Positions 1-12,300 of a DNA stretch of 64,000 nucleotides are shown one piece after another. Origin of the DNA: Hemerocallis citrina (lineage: Eukaryota; Streptophyta; Magnoliopsida; Asparagales; Asphodelaceae); NCBI GenBank assembly GCA_017893485.1, contig CM030361.1, positions 141,980,941 through 142,044,940 on the forward strand. The letters run 5' to 3'. Below the pieces are notes generated by a model that saw only the letters and a program-made list of their open reading frames with translations, searched no databases and was not told the DNA's origin. Position 1 is the stretch's first letter, and every line of letters starts with the position of its first letter. Position numbers and translations under genes: made by a program.

Positions 1-939
1 TTTGTAATTGTAGTATTTCAAATAATTTCTATCTTGTAGATCAATATATATTTTGATATATAATCCTACTTTTATTTATTACTTTATCTATTCGATTTGA
101 TCTTTTATTTAAATCCTATTTTAAAACCTATATCTTATCAATATACCATTAACTCTTTTAATCCTACTTCATACCCATACCCATTAGCAATTACCCTATA
201 ACCCGTTACCCCTTTATTTTACCCAAACCCCTTCAGCCTAATTACCCCAAATACCCATTTATAAAATATCCCAGGCCCGTTACTAAAACCCCTACCCAAA
301 ACCTAACTACCCTACCTTGTTCCCACCTACACCCGAAACCCACAAAGAAACCCACACCCGGTTGAAATATACCCAATACCCATCAGACCTTGTTCATAAC
401 CTAAAACCTAACTCTATATATAATCCATCACCCTGTATCCCGACTCTTCATCTACCCCATGCTAACCCCAGCCGCCTTACTCCCGTCTCTCTCTCGTCTA
501 CCCTCTCCCTGCTCCTCCCGTTCTTCTCCACCCTCTTAACCCATCCTCATCATCTCCCCCATGCTGCCGTTTTGCCTCCTTCGCAGTGCAGTCACGCCCA
601 TTGTGCCCTCTGACAGCGCTGCATCTCCCCCTGATTTCCTCTGCCGCAACCACAGCATCTCCTTCCTCTCCACCCTGCCCTCCTCTTCCTTGCTGCAACC
701 TGCAGTCTGCCGTGACCCACCTTGTCGACACCGCGACTGCACCCTCCACCACAGTGCAGTACCGCCTGCGCTGGCCTTCCCCTGTGCGTCGTGCCGCCCG
801 CACCAGTAGCTTCGCCCCTATGCACCCCTGTATGCGGTGCCTTTCCCCGGTGCGGCCAGTCACCGGCCGTCGTCTCGCCAAGCCTAGCAGTGCAGTTGAT
901 GATTAGGTTGATGGCTTGATTGTGGGCCGTCCGTTTGAT

Positions 940-1285
940 TGTGACCATGATATGTTGATCTTGATCTTGGTTGATTGATTGTGGACCGTCAGATCTTCAT
1001 GATCTCTCATCTTGATCTTCTTGATCATGTGGGTTTTGATGGTTTGAATTTGGACCGTTGGATCTTGATTATCATCTTTGATTATGGACGGTTGGATTGC
1101 TTCATCAACATCTTGGAGTTCTTTGATCACTTTGATTGGTGGCTGTCTGATCGTCGATCTGACCCGATCATTATCATCATCATCAAGATACTGATCACAT
1201 CTCGATCTTGATCTTGATCTTCGATCAGAGTCGTCCGATCAGATCCGATTGCCTTGATCCCTTGATCTCAGCCGTCCGATCGTGT
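940..1285. repeat. GATC-rich degenerate repeat
   Basis: About 23 GATC tetramers lie in roughly 345 bp, mostly as GATCTTGATC and CCGATCAGATC-like strings, mixed with repeated phrases such as GGACCGTTGGATC. About one GATC would be expected by chance in this length. This is a degenerate simple repeat of unknown role. Confidence 0.55.
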
Positions 1286-1780
1286 CCGTGATCGATTGTT
1301 CTTTGGGTTTGTAATCTTGCTCATGGTCGTTCGTTCGTGGTGTCGTGTTCGTGCCCGGAAATCCATTCCTGTTATTCTTGGTGTTCGTTTTGTTTCAGTT
1401 AAGGCAAGTAACTTGTACTCCGATTCCTTTGTTTGATACAAGTCAAAAATACCACATATAGTGTAGTTGGGATCTAGAGACAACTCGGGTGTGTGTTGTC
1501 TTTGATGGGTTTTGTCTCTATTGTGAAAACTTGACCATAGTTGCCTCATGACACAATCTTGACTTGAATTAACTTAGGTTTTGCCCATTCTTGATTTGAT
1601 CATGTATGTGAGACTTATTATGAGAATTTGGATATTTGTTGAGAACCATGTGATAGGCTTGATTTAGATATGTTAATAACCCTAATTCATGATGTTTGAA
1701 TACTTGGTAGACCCGATTTCATGTTTGGTTGTGTTTTGAACAAGTTTTGTATGATATATGTTGAGTTGTCGTTAAAGGGA

Positions 1781-2700
1781 AAAATCTGTATTTTGTCGCT
1801 GATATGTTTTGTTTGCTGTTTTGGACTGTCTTGAAGTCAGTATCTTGGTTCCAGTATAAACATGAGTTTTAGAGAATTTCGTCTATTTTCAAACCTCTCT
1901 GACCTTGCTTGATTTCGTTTTCTTATGTCTGAGATATGACTGTTTTACTACAGAGGTGTAGATCTTTTCCAGATTTCATTTTTCGATGATTTTGATGACT
2001 GAATGATTTTGATACTGATGCTACATATATTATTTTGATGCAAAACTTTGGTCAGTGTTTCTTTATCTAGTTAGGGATTACCTAGAATTTTGGTAGATTT
2101 TATTGATGAGTTTTATATGTCGTTTCACGCATATTTACAAAAGTCATACTTGCTGTATTTTGCTTGCTGTCCTGTAAAGAATTGTGTTTTCACCCTGTTT
2201 CCTTTTACTGTATAGAAAATATTTGTGAAATATAAAAGTTATCTTATTCTATCTATTTTCATCTTCCTTTGGCGAATTTGGATTTCGTTTCACTGGTTGC
2301 GAGATATTATAGTTTTCGTACAGCAGTGTTGGAAATTTCAGATTTGCCAAACTATTGTTTATTGATGTTTTCTGATTTTTGATGACTGATCTAATTTTAA
2401 TGGAAAACTCTAAACCTATATATTTTGATACTAGACATATATGAGAATACCCAAGATCTTTTGTGGATTTATTTAATGTGTTTTCATTCTGTTTTCCTGC
2501 TCTTGAAATTCGATTTTCTGATTTCTGGCTGAACCTATTTTCTGTATTCAAATCAGTTTCGACCTATGTTTTTGTGAATTACTATATTACTTATTTATAC
2601 TCGCTGGATTCGGTTGGGAGTCTATTTCTAGAAGTTTCAACGGATTCGGATTTGCATGTTTGAAACACTGGGAATCACTATTTTACTACAGTATGGTCTT
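1781..2700. repeat. Degenerate ~400-bp repeats in T-rich DNA
   Basis: Similar phrases recur about every 400 bp: a GATTTCGTTT string, then a TTTTACTACAG-like string, then TTTGATGACTGA, then TATATTTTGATA (compare 1910-2050 with 2280-2435, and the partial set near 2505-2690). This looks like an old, diverged tandem duplication inside repeat DNA. It was aligned by eye only. Confidence 0.35.
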
Positions 2701-2939
2701 ACTGTCCTGAACTTGAGACTTGGCTATTCTATTCTTTTATGAGTTATCTTGTACCCATACATGTTTATCTTGCAACTTGAACTGGTCACATGATCATGCT
2801 ATGTTATTCTTGATATATTTTGTGCACCCACATGCTTGTTTGATATTAATAATAAATAACCAAGCCGGGGTTTAAGGGAAAGATCTAATAGTGGATAATT
2901 CAGAAATGTATACTCGAAAGAGGGCCCGTGTTTTCCATT

Positions 2940-3150
2940 TTGATTCATGTTGATTCATGAACCTGTTGATGCATGGACCTGTTGGTTCATGTACCTGTTA
3001 CCTGTTGATGCATGAATCTGTTAGTTCATGTACCTGTTACTGGTTGATGCACGGACCTGTTAGTCGTGTACCTATTGATTCATGAACCTGTTGATGCATG
3101 AATTGGATGATTTGTGTACCTGTTTGATTCATGAACCTGTTACCTGTTTC
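2940..3150. repeat. Minisatellite of CATGNACCTGTTG-type units
   Basis: About ten imperfect copies of a short unit built on TTCATGAACCTGTTGATGCA follow each other, with substitutions and small length changes. No coding meaning is apparent, and the frame across it simply reads the repeat. Confidence 0.7.
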
Positions 3151-3267
3151 TGTTCTGATCCCTGAGTACACTGCCCTATATGTTCCACTATAAAATCTAA
3201 AGCGAAACTGTTTGTTGTAGCAACCATGTAAGACAGGCTGCATGAAGTGCTACCTAGATAGTAATAA

Positions 3268-3430
3268 CTACAAGACTTGAACATAATACTTGAACATGAT
3301 ACTTGAACATGATACATGCTTGCTTGATACTTGACTACATGATACATAAGACTTGTTTACATGATTATATGATACTTGACACTTGATGCATGTTTACATG
3401 ATACTTGATTACTTGACACTTGATTCATGC
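3268..3430. repeat. Minisatellite of TACTTGAACATGA-type units
   Basis: Imperfect units of about 13-20 bp built from ACTTGA and CATGATA repeat across the stretch (for example ATACTTGAACATGATACTTG). It is distinct in sequence from the minisatellite just upstream. Confidence 0.65.
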
Positions 3431-3975
3431 CATTTACACTTGTTTACTTTGCCATGTTAGTTGTTTATTTTGACATCATGCTTATACCATATTGCAAGTT
3501 AGTTTTCCCATGTACTTGTATCCTACATTATAAGTGACCCGTAACTTACAATTGACAGGTACTTGTTTTCTCTTTTCCTCTTCCCTGCAATTGTTGAATT
3601 GCAAATTTTGGAGAATATGTTTCAGATGGTATCGGTGACATGAAGTACTAGTGCTGGATTTTATTATTATTATTTCTTGTAGGTTGCTTGAACAATATTG
3701 TATTCTTGTACTTGGAATTATTTGTATTTGAGCAATGTGATCCAGGATATTGTTTTATTCAGATCATGACTATTTGAGATTTATATATTTGGTTTCAAAT
3801 ATTCTTGTTGGTATTTTGGTTCATATGTGCATGTTGGTTGATACTTTTGCTTCCGACTCTGATTAATCTTGTGAATGTTGTAAACATTCTTGAACAGCTT
3901 ATGGATGATGAAAATCATTCGCTGGGCCAATGTTACGTGCTCGTATTCCGTATTTTTGGGAAGCAGGGCGTGACA

Positions 3976-5780
3976 CAGAAGGTAATTAACAGTCTCTCTC
4001 TCAAAATCTCTTTCTTTCTCTGGTTCTGACTTGAGCGTCGGAGGGTCTATCGCTGGGGCCAACCCCCGGTGTTTCAGGCTTTTTGCAGGTCCATCAGATG
4101 CTTCAGCAACCGTCAGATCCAGATCATGGTGTTCGATCAACGATCCAAATTCAATCTCAGGAGCTCTAACCGCATTTCAGGACAAAGATAAGCTCTAATT
4201 TTTAGAAATTTCCATCAAATATTAACTCACTATTTGTTTGCTTCCACACCAAATTAAGCAGTAACACATAAACGGATTCCACTCACTTTACTGATGACTA
4301 TGATTGAATTACCATAGAGTGATAAACCATCGAGGGCTCTCAAAAGGATCATAATTCATAAAGCATGATGAGCATGAAAAGTACAAGAAAAAGATGCAAA
4401 AAAAGAAAATTCAATCTTAGACAGGTGCCAGTGGTGGACGATGGTGCAAGGAGAGAGCACCGGTGAAAAACTCATTAAGTGTTTGCTAAGATTGAGCAAT
4501 GAGTGTGAAAACCGCAACCAACCAACTAATAGCCGTATGATCTAAAAGACTGTATGGTTTTGAGATTCTTTTTGTGGTAGTTTCTGGACTTTCATACAAG
4601 TTCTTCAACAAGTTAATAAGAGTGGTGACCGAATCCGATAGTACGCTGGATCTTATAAAATCTTAGTTGGTAAATTGGATCTACTGAATCTTGCTTTGGA
4701 TTTGCATTTTGATCGGAAATCTCTACTACTGATTGATTAATAAAAACTTGTGCAAAGTAGACATTTTAAATTACAAATGCCCTTTTGGAATGACAAGTGC
4801 TGACTCAAGTCAAACTGTTTGAACTTGAAAAAAGAGTTGGAACAAGGAAATTCACAGTAAAACTTCCACGAAAATGTCAAAGAAGTCATTGAAGAAGACC
4901 CACTCTGTCCTAAGAATTTGAAGCATTGAAACCCCACATCATCAACAACAAGCGCCAACCTCTCTCATTCTCTTCCCATTTCCTCTCTTTTTCTCACCAT
5001 AAAAATTAAAAAAAAATGATGATAGTCAGAAAAATGATAGCAATCTCTCTCTCCCTCATCCATCTTTGTTCTTAATCAGACGTGCGATTCACGTCACAAT
5101 AAATAAATATTTTTAAAAGTAAAATATTTCGATATACTATGGTTTCGAATCTGACACTCTTTATCTCTCTAATCTCTCTAATCTTATAATGGAAGAAGGT
5201 CTTAATGTCATTTATAAATCTACCAACTTAAATGCATTGTACGTGCAACTTGAACTCTCCTGTTATATACTTTATTTAAATCTACCAAATTCTTTTATTA
5301 TATTTTTCACATTACTTTAAAAATATATATTTATTAACACATGCTATATTATATTATTTTAAAAACTATATATTGATTAAAACGAGTATCGCATGTATTA
5401 AATACTAGTATTAGTTATGTACGGACGATACTCGTATTGAATTATATATAAACAACAACCCCAATTCTCTCATTATAATATTACCAGTATAATGTACGTG
5501 TGATGCACGCATACTAAAAGTATAGTCATTAAATTAAATGGATATATATATCAAATATAAAAAAAAGATTTATATTTGAATGTTTTGATTTGAGTGACAC
5601 AATTGTTGGATTTAGTTTGGATGTGTATTGCACGGGTTTATTTAGTTACAAAGTTAGAATTTGTTTGGTTACGAATCCCAACTTTCCTATTAAAATAGTA
5701 AAGTTATTATAGATTAAAAATTAGAGATACAAAAAAAATTTCTTTTTCCAGCTAGTTATTAGGAGATTGGATTGGCTCTC
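3976..5780. other. Upstream region of the SPL gene, no gene seen
   Basis: No coding gene is recognised. At 4020-4100 a stretch (TTGAGCGTCGGAGGGTCT followed by a GTTTCAGGC...TTTTTGCAGGT string) resembles the tail of another plant LTR and may be a remnant. At 4950-5060 there is pyrimidine-rich DNA. At 5382-5391 and 5426-5435 the 10-mers ACGAGTATCG and CGATACTCGT form a perfect inverted repeat with a 34-nt loop. Near 5494-5515 is a CGTGTGATGCACGC string that recurs in related form at 46115-46130, suggesting small repeat insertions on both sides of the SPL gene. Confidence 0.4.
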
Positions 5781-5906
5781 TCGTTGGCTCCCTCATTCCA
5801 TTATATCCTAATACTAAATTGATCTAAGCCCTGAAAGGTAGTAGTACAAACAAACCCAGCAAAGCATTTCTCCTTCCAAATCCTAAAAGATCCGACTCAT
5901 TCTCAG
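5781..5906 (+). promoter_or_regulatory. Probable SPL core promoter and 5' leader exon
   Basis: A weak TATA-like ATTATATCC lies near 5799-5807. A leader follows that ends in TTCTCAG at 5906, directly before a GT donor. A 154-nt leader intron (5907-6060) would end in TTTTTGCAG and join to the segment carrying the SPL start codon. The transcription start is not determined; this is read from splice-like sequence only. Confidence 0.35.
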
Positions 5907-6104
5907 GTGATACTATCTCATTACTTGTTCTGTAATAATATGTTAGGAATTTTATACTTGGTGGTGATGCATTTAGCCCGTCTATTTGCTTCTTTCAATT
6001 TTAGCTTAGTTTTTATTGTAATCGATTTCATGTTGGTTAGGTCTATCTGGGTTTTTGCAGAATTAGAGCATAAGTAGATTTCGGCCGCAATTTTCGCAAG
6101 TGAA

Positions 6105-6316
6105 ATGGTGTCTTCATCGTCATCAGGTTCATCGAAGAGGAGTAGAGTTCAAAGTAATGGAAGCATAATAGCTTCATGCTTAGTCGATGGGTGTGTGTTT
6201 GACCTTAGCAAGTGTAGAGAGTACCATAGGAGGCATAAGGTTTGTGAGATTCATTCAAAGACTCCAATGGTGATGATTGGGGGCCGAGAGCAGCGGTTCT
6301 GCCAGCAGTGCAGCAG
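6105..6316 (+). CDS. SPL: SPL coding exon 1: N-terminus, zinc site 1 and half of zinc site 2
   Basis: Encodes residues 1-70 plus two bases of codon 71. A Ser-rich N-terminus precedes the SBP motif, which runs through [16 protein letters not shown] to EQRFCQQCS. The donor is AG|GTACAC at 6317. The frame continues a few codons into the intron before a stop, confirming that the exon must end here. The split of the SBP domain directly after CQQCS is the conserved intron position of the family. Confidence 0.93.
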
Positions 6317-9300
6317 GTACACAAGTGACAATTGATCTCAACAAATTAGTAAATCTTTGTGAGAATTTTCGATAATTAGTGTTGTTGAGTTACTTAATTA
6401 CTAATTTTATACTTGGGAGCAGAGAGATCATTTCGCCTTCATTTTTTGGTTTGGTAAACTATACCGTGGTTTCTTTCTCTAAAGTTGAGTTTTGTTGAAA
6501 ATTTCTCTTTTCAAATCTTGAGTATGTGGTTTTTAATTATTAGTTAGCTATCTCTGTGTACAGCAATTACAATTAATTCGATATTCTCAATCGAGAAGAT
6601 GAATGTAGATAGATTAATGTCATTATGTCAGATATTGCTCATGTGGTTGCTTTACTTTTTATTATTATCTATTCTTCAAGATTTTTGGTAAAATTAGAAA
6701 TATTATCTTTATCATGTGCCCCTTAAAAATCACATATTCTGATACATCCGCCATAATGTGAGGCATATGCATGGGTAGTTCCTATTAAGTTTTCGATTTG
6801 TAACCCTAATCAGAGCTAAACCAACATTAGATATGTCCAAATTGCCGTTGCATCCAAAGGAAAGGAACCCTTACTTACGGGCTGGGTGGGTCAGGTTTGG
6901 GTTCGGTCAATCCGGTGTACAACTTTAGGGTTCACTATATTTTTCGAGTACCCAAATTCCTAATGCATTTATTAGGGTCAGATTCTCATTGCTTATCAGT
7001 TTATGCAGTTCCATTCTGCACCCTCTTCAAACCCTTAAACTAAACCCCTGCAAAGCAGGATATGGAGCAAAGCAAACAGAGCGCACTCCTCCCAAACCCG
7101 CCAAGAAATTTAGAGATCCAAACCCAAATGAAATGTGAAGATTTGGATGTGAGTTTTAGAGTGTGAGTCCACCCTCTTAATATCCCCTATAAAGATGAAG
7201 TGAAACGTAGTCTGCTTGTTGTAGGCATGGTATACAATATGCTTCAAGAAAGAGGACCTTTGTTTGGTTTGATGATATAAGTATGGATGTTTTGCCATTT
7301 CAATTTGTACTCTCTGTTTTCAATCAAGTTACTAATTACTAACTTGACCTTAAGGAGATGCCTTTTGGGATGTGATTACATAAGGAAATCAGTATGAAAA
7401 TTACATCTACTTCCAGTTTTAAGCACTTATTTTTAATTTCTTGTCCGGCAGGTTTCACTTATTGGTTGAGTTTGATGAGGTGAAACGCAGCTGTAGGAAA
7501 AGGCTTGAAGGTCACAACAGACGCCGAAGAAAGCCTCAGAACACTCTCAATTCTAGGAGTTTTATGACAAATCACCAAGGTCTTCTGATAACTTTTGCAC
7601 AAACTTGTGGTCTTGCTTTTTTAAGTCCTTCACTATTTTTAACACTACTAGTTCTGTTCAATAGTAATACCTGATAAACTCAGGAATGTGAACTTTTTGA
7701 ACTCTGATATAATAACCCAGGAGACTATTTGTTGGGTCTTGGACATGCCAGATTCACAGATAATAGCAAATTTAGCGTTATATGTTATACAAACGCATGC
7801 ACAAGGATTCACCATCTGGACATCAATCAGTGTGCACTAGATACAATATTGAATTTAATGTAGATATCTTCATCTGGACATCAATCGTTACTTTATTACT
7901 GTTAGACACTCAAACTATATAACACATAATCATTTATAAAAATTATTTCCTCATTTTATTTCGTTCTTTCTGTATTATTTCTTCTATTGTAAGTCTTTCC
8001 TCTGTTTCAATCGTTGAATATGTATAAATACGCCTCATACCTACTGAGAAATACAACTCAGTTTTCTTCCCAGAATTTCTGAATTTAACAATTAAATCCT
8101 AAAGTGTGAAAATCTTGGTATTAGTTAGAATTTTGTTAGAAAGAAATCAAAAGGTACATTTTATATGATAAGTTTTGACTCTATTCTAGGTTTGCTAGCC
8201 TTATATTAGGTAAATAACTTAGTTTTTAGTAGTGTTAGATATTATATTAGATACTTAGTTTAGTCCCATATAGAACTATGTATTAGTTTAATATTTGCTT
8301 CTCTCCTATATATAGGGGACATTGTACTCAGTTATTTAACCTTGAGAAGTAGTTTTTGGTAATTTTATTTTTTTTATCCACTAGTGATTATTGCACTGAC
8401 GCAGAACAGAAGATAAACTATTTGGTTGATCTTGTACAAGCTTACGAGCCTTGAATAAACAAGAGTTTTCTTGCGCACGAGAAAGATAAATTGAAGAAAA
8501 ATAATTGGATTAATAATGAAAAAGATTTACATGATAACTCAATAGTTTTCTTGCGCACTAGAAAGATAAATTGAAGAAAAATAATTGGATTAATGATGAA
8601 AAAGATGATTATACATGATAACTCCTAACGCCAATAAATAGGCGAATTAAACTTGCCAAGAAAGAAAAGAAACAAACCTAATCTTGAAGGAAAGTAATAT
8701 CTAAAAATATGCCAAAACTACGAAAGCATAAAAGTTACAATATTTCTGGTGCAAAATATATCAAGAAATCAGGAAATTCTCCCGAAAAGATGCTAAATAT
8801 GTCCAAACTGAATGTGGCGGTCCGCTTGCGGTCAACTGCGCAGTTGACCTTCAATTACCCAGTCTGAGTTAGAGTTTTTCGGTCGAATGCCCGGTTGACC
8901 GCCAATGTGCAATTTGAGTCCGAGAGTTTGATACTCTTGTGGTTGACCGTTCGGTAGATCGCTGCTGTTTTGATACTCATTCAGTCGACTACCTGGTTGA
9001 CCGCTGCTATTGTTGTTGCTTCGTATGTGCTCTGCATCAATTTTCAACACATCACTGTCAAAAGAGAGGATGAACATATTCTAATAAAATGGATGAAAGG
9101 AAGAAATACCGTTGTTTACACTTCTGAGGCTCTGTCTGGTATTGTTGTGGGCCAGCTGTGTTGTGGGCCAAAAGTGCAGTGAACATATAACATTTTTCAT
9201 GAACCAGAACTGTTTGACAAGAACAGTTGTAAAACCGCTGTCTGAATGATAAAATGGATTTTCTATAAATAATTGTTTAGTAATTTTTTTAGAAAACTAT

Positions 9301-12300
9301 TGTGACATTATAAAAGTTATCTAATAATAAAAATTAAAAAAACGTCTTGTAAAAGAATTGACATGTTAAAATATTTAAAATATCTTAAGTATTTCAATTT
9401 CAATTTTAATATTTATAATTAATTACATAAATTTAATTATTGATTTTTCTATGTTTTAATCATATAAGAAAATTGAAATATTAACTTTGGCATCATGAAT
9501 TGAATATAAAATTTGTGTAAGCCTAAAAATTAATTATGAGAAGAAAATACGATGTGAAAATATTCATTCTTATTTGTTTACTAACCAAATTATTTATTTT
9601 GATATTTTGGTGTGGATTAGGTTTAAAAGTTTTTTTTTTGGGAGTAAACATTATGACATAGCCTAACCTCGAACCTGAGACATTTCTTTAAAAATGAGCT
9701 TTTTAGAAGCCCAAAGCCTCAAATTGGTGTGGTGGAATTTTGGAGGGAAAAGGAAGATTTGAAAATTTCTTTGGCCCAAACGAGTTTTTAAAGAAAATGT
9801 GAACACCTAATTTTTAACCCAAACCACTTTTAGGCTTTTGAATTAGTTTTTGGGCTCTCTAAAAGCAATGCCAAACGGAATCTGAGACAAGACAAGTCCT
9901 ATACTAGAGTCAAGTCCTATGCTAGGGTGAGGATTATTATGTATTTGACGCTTTTGTAGCCTTATAAGTTGCTAATATGCTAAGTTTTAAGGATTCCTTC
10001 TCAGATAATAATAGGACCTTTTGGTTTCTGTAATTGGAATATCTGTATTGGAAATAGTAGAAATAAACTAATTGTTCTTGTCTCATGTTCTCCATGTAGA
10101 TGTAGTAACATTCCATTTAATTCCATTTCAATGCAGTCATAGTCAGATTTCAGAATTCTGGCGACCGAGCATAGTTTTCCAGCGGAAGAAATTCTCAGTC
10201 AAAATAACTATTAAATTTCTCATAGATGTTGATTCAATTATCTAAGTTTATATTTTAGGGGAGATTAACAACATAATATTGTCGGGGTAATTCTACCCCA
10301 CAACTTGTAGTGCTAATAGCAGAAACACACCACAAGCATTAGAAACTCCCAATACTTAAATGAACCAAAAACAAGCCACCACAATATATGGATCTCACAA
10401 GAATACAACCAATATGCAGAGATAACCAATACTTCTTATTCCCAAAGAAATACAAAGATTACAAACGAGATTACAACTCTCAATCTCTCTTTCTCACATT
10501 TGAAACACTCGACACAATCTCTCTTGAAGTTGAACAATGATAACGGCTCACCTCTTGATACACAAGTTAGATCTATTCAGATTAGACGACTAAACCCTAG
10601 AGTTTACGGCCATATATATAGCCCTCAATTAAACCTTAAAAGATAAACACAATTATAGCAATTGGGCCTTTAAACTCGTAAGCCCAAAAACAATCAGCCG
10701 CCGATGTCGGTCGACCGCACTCCCAAGGTCGGTCGACCGCAACGTGTAGAACCAAACCCGAGGGCTGACCGGTCGACTGCACTCCTAGGTTGGTCGACTG
10801 TCCCCTCCTCTGTTGGACTTGTACACTTGAAGAACTCTCAGCCTAGGGTCGGTCGACCGCACCCCCTGGTCGGTCGACCACAATCCCCCAGGCTACTTTT
10901 CTTCTACTTGCTGCTTGTCTTCTCTTGCTTCTTTGTCTCCTCCTCTTCTTCTCCAACTTTAAGTACTCCGTGCCTACGTGTATTTGAGGCCACAATTCCT
11001 AACAATCTCCCACTTGGACCAAATACACCATGCTTCAAAGTTATTGCAATCTTTCCTCGCATTATCTCTGCCATCTCCTACTTTCATGGAAGACCCAAGT
11101 ACTCCCCACTCTCATGAAGAGTGCCTCCGCCACTCCACCACGTGGAGTGCACCAGCCACTCCTCATCGCCTCATGAAGGATGTGCTCCACCAATCGCATA
11201 GAGCACGAATACCGGAGAAACAATCTCCCGTGTCGGATTTTGTGTTATGAGACTCATCTCCTCGCAAGATCTCCATCAACACCGAACATGGTTCAAAGCC
11301 TCTCAATGCACCCTCTGTACTAGAAACCTCCGTGAACGACACCTCCACAAACTTCGCAGACTGTTCAACCCCTACAGTCCCAAATCGGTTACCCTCATCG
11401 ACATCACCTCGCATATTGATATCAGTGCTCTCTATTACACAAGAGCGACTTGAAGCTTCAACTTCCAATTCGCAAAGTACCCTCTCCGCATCAACGTTTT
11501 GCCCTCTAGGATCACTTCCATGGCCAGCAGCTCCCACTAAATTAGTAATCTCCCCTCCACAACTGAAAGAACTCGGTTGCACCCCATACAACCTACTACT
11601 CGATTCCGGCTGAGAGTCAACTACAGGAGAAATGTTCCTTACGTCTCTAAGCAAATACAGCGTTCCCTCACACTTTCCTTTTGCAATCACCCTTGAACCT
11701 GCAGCTATACACCACTCTTCACTACCAACTGTAGTAGACAACCCCTCTTTATCTAGCCTTCCAATCGAGATAAGATTTTCTTTCAAGTCTGGAACATGCC
11801 TTGTCTACCGCAAGACAACACTTTGATCATCAATGGTGTTCACGCGAACAGTACTAACTCCACGTACAAGACACCGGTGACCATTCCCCACAATCACATC
11901 TCCAAAAGCACCCTCTTCGTAGTCATCAAACACCTCTCTCCTCGAAGTGCAATGAAAAGAAACTCCCGAATCAATACACCAATCTTGAGTGCCCAACTTC
12001 TCTCGAGCTGATAAGCATAACTCCTCAACAAGCCCTCCTTGGACTTCCTTTGGGTTATCTTTCTTCAGTTTCTCCTGCTTCTTCTTCATATAAGCCTTGC
12101 AACTGCGCATCATGTGACCCTTCTTGTGACAATACCAGCACTCTGGCCCAAGTCCCCAATCGCTGTCATCAGACCAACTCTCAGATAAACAACTCTGATC
12201 CTTTCTTCTTCGATTGCTCTTAGATCTTCCACGTCTTTTCTCAACGTACATAGCGGAATCTCTAGAAGATGATGGATATCCCCCATTTCTCACCCTTCTC

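Larger units (their letters stand above)
1..3975. repeat. Gene-free repeat-like stretch, possibly the end of a long LTR
   Basis: No coding gene is visible. The stretch holds C-rich simple sequence (about 180-560, with a TATA-like string at 411-423), a GC-richer piece (560-900), a GATC-rich piece, long T-rich DNA, and two degenerate minisatellites. It ends in GGGCGTGACA at 3966-3975, which resembles the 3' end of many plant Gypsy LTRs. No primer-binding site follows, so a solo LTR whose start lies outside the window is possible. The short frames in 317-950 overlap each other on both strands and look like chance frames. The LTR interpretation is inference. Confidence 0.3.
7580..10279. other. 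Intron 2, first part: no gene
   Basis: AT-rich sequence without a recognisable coding region. It includes an LTR-like fragment (8233-8385), an 80-bp tandem duplication (8465-8625) and a patch at 8810-9010 with repeated GGTTGACCG/GGTCAACTG strings. The string CTCGAACCTGAGAC near 9670-9685 recurs at 46177-46190, so a dispersed repeat is likely. Confidence 0.5.

Noticed and set aside
317..948. Overlapping frames on both strands (60-127 codons)
   Set aside because: GC-rich low-complexity DNA opens many frames at once. None has a recognisable domain, and they contradict each other.
7441..7674. Reading SPL exon 2 as a separate 77-codon gene
   Set aside because: The frame only makes sense as an exon: it begins with a splice acceptor and completes the SBP domain begun in exon 1.
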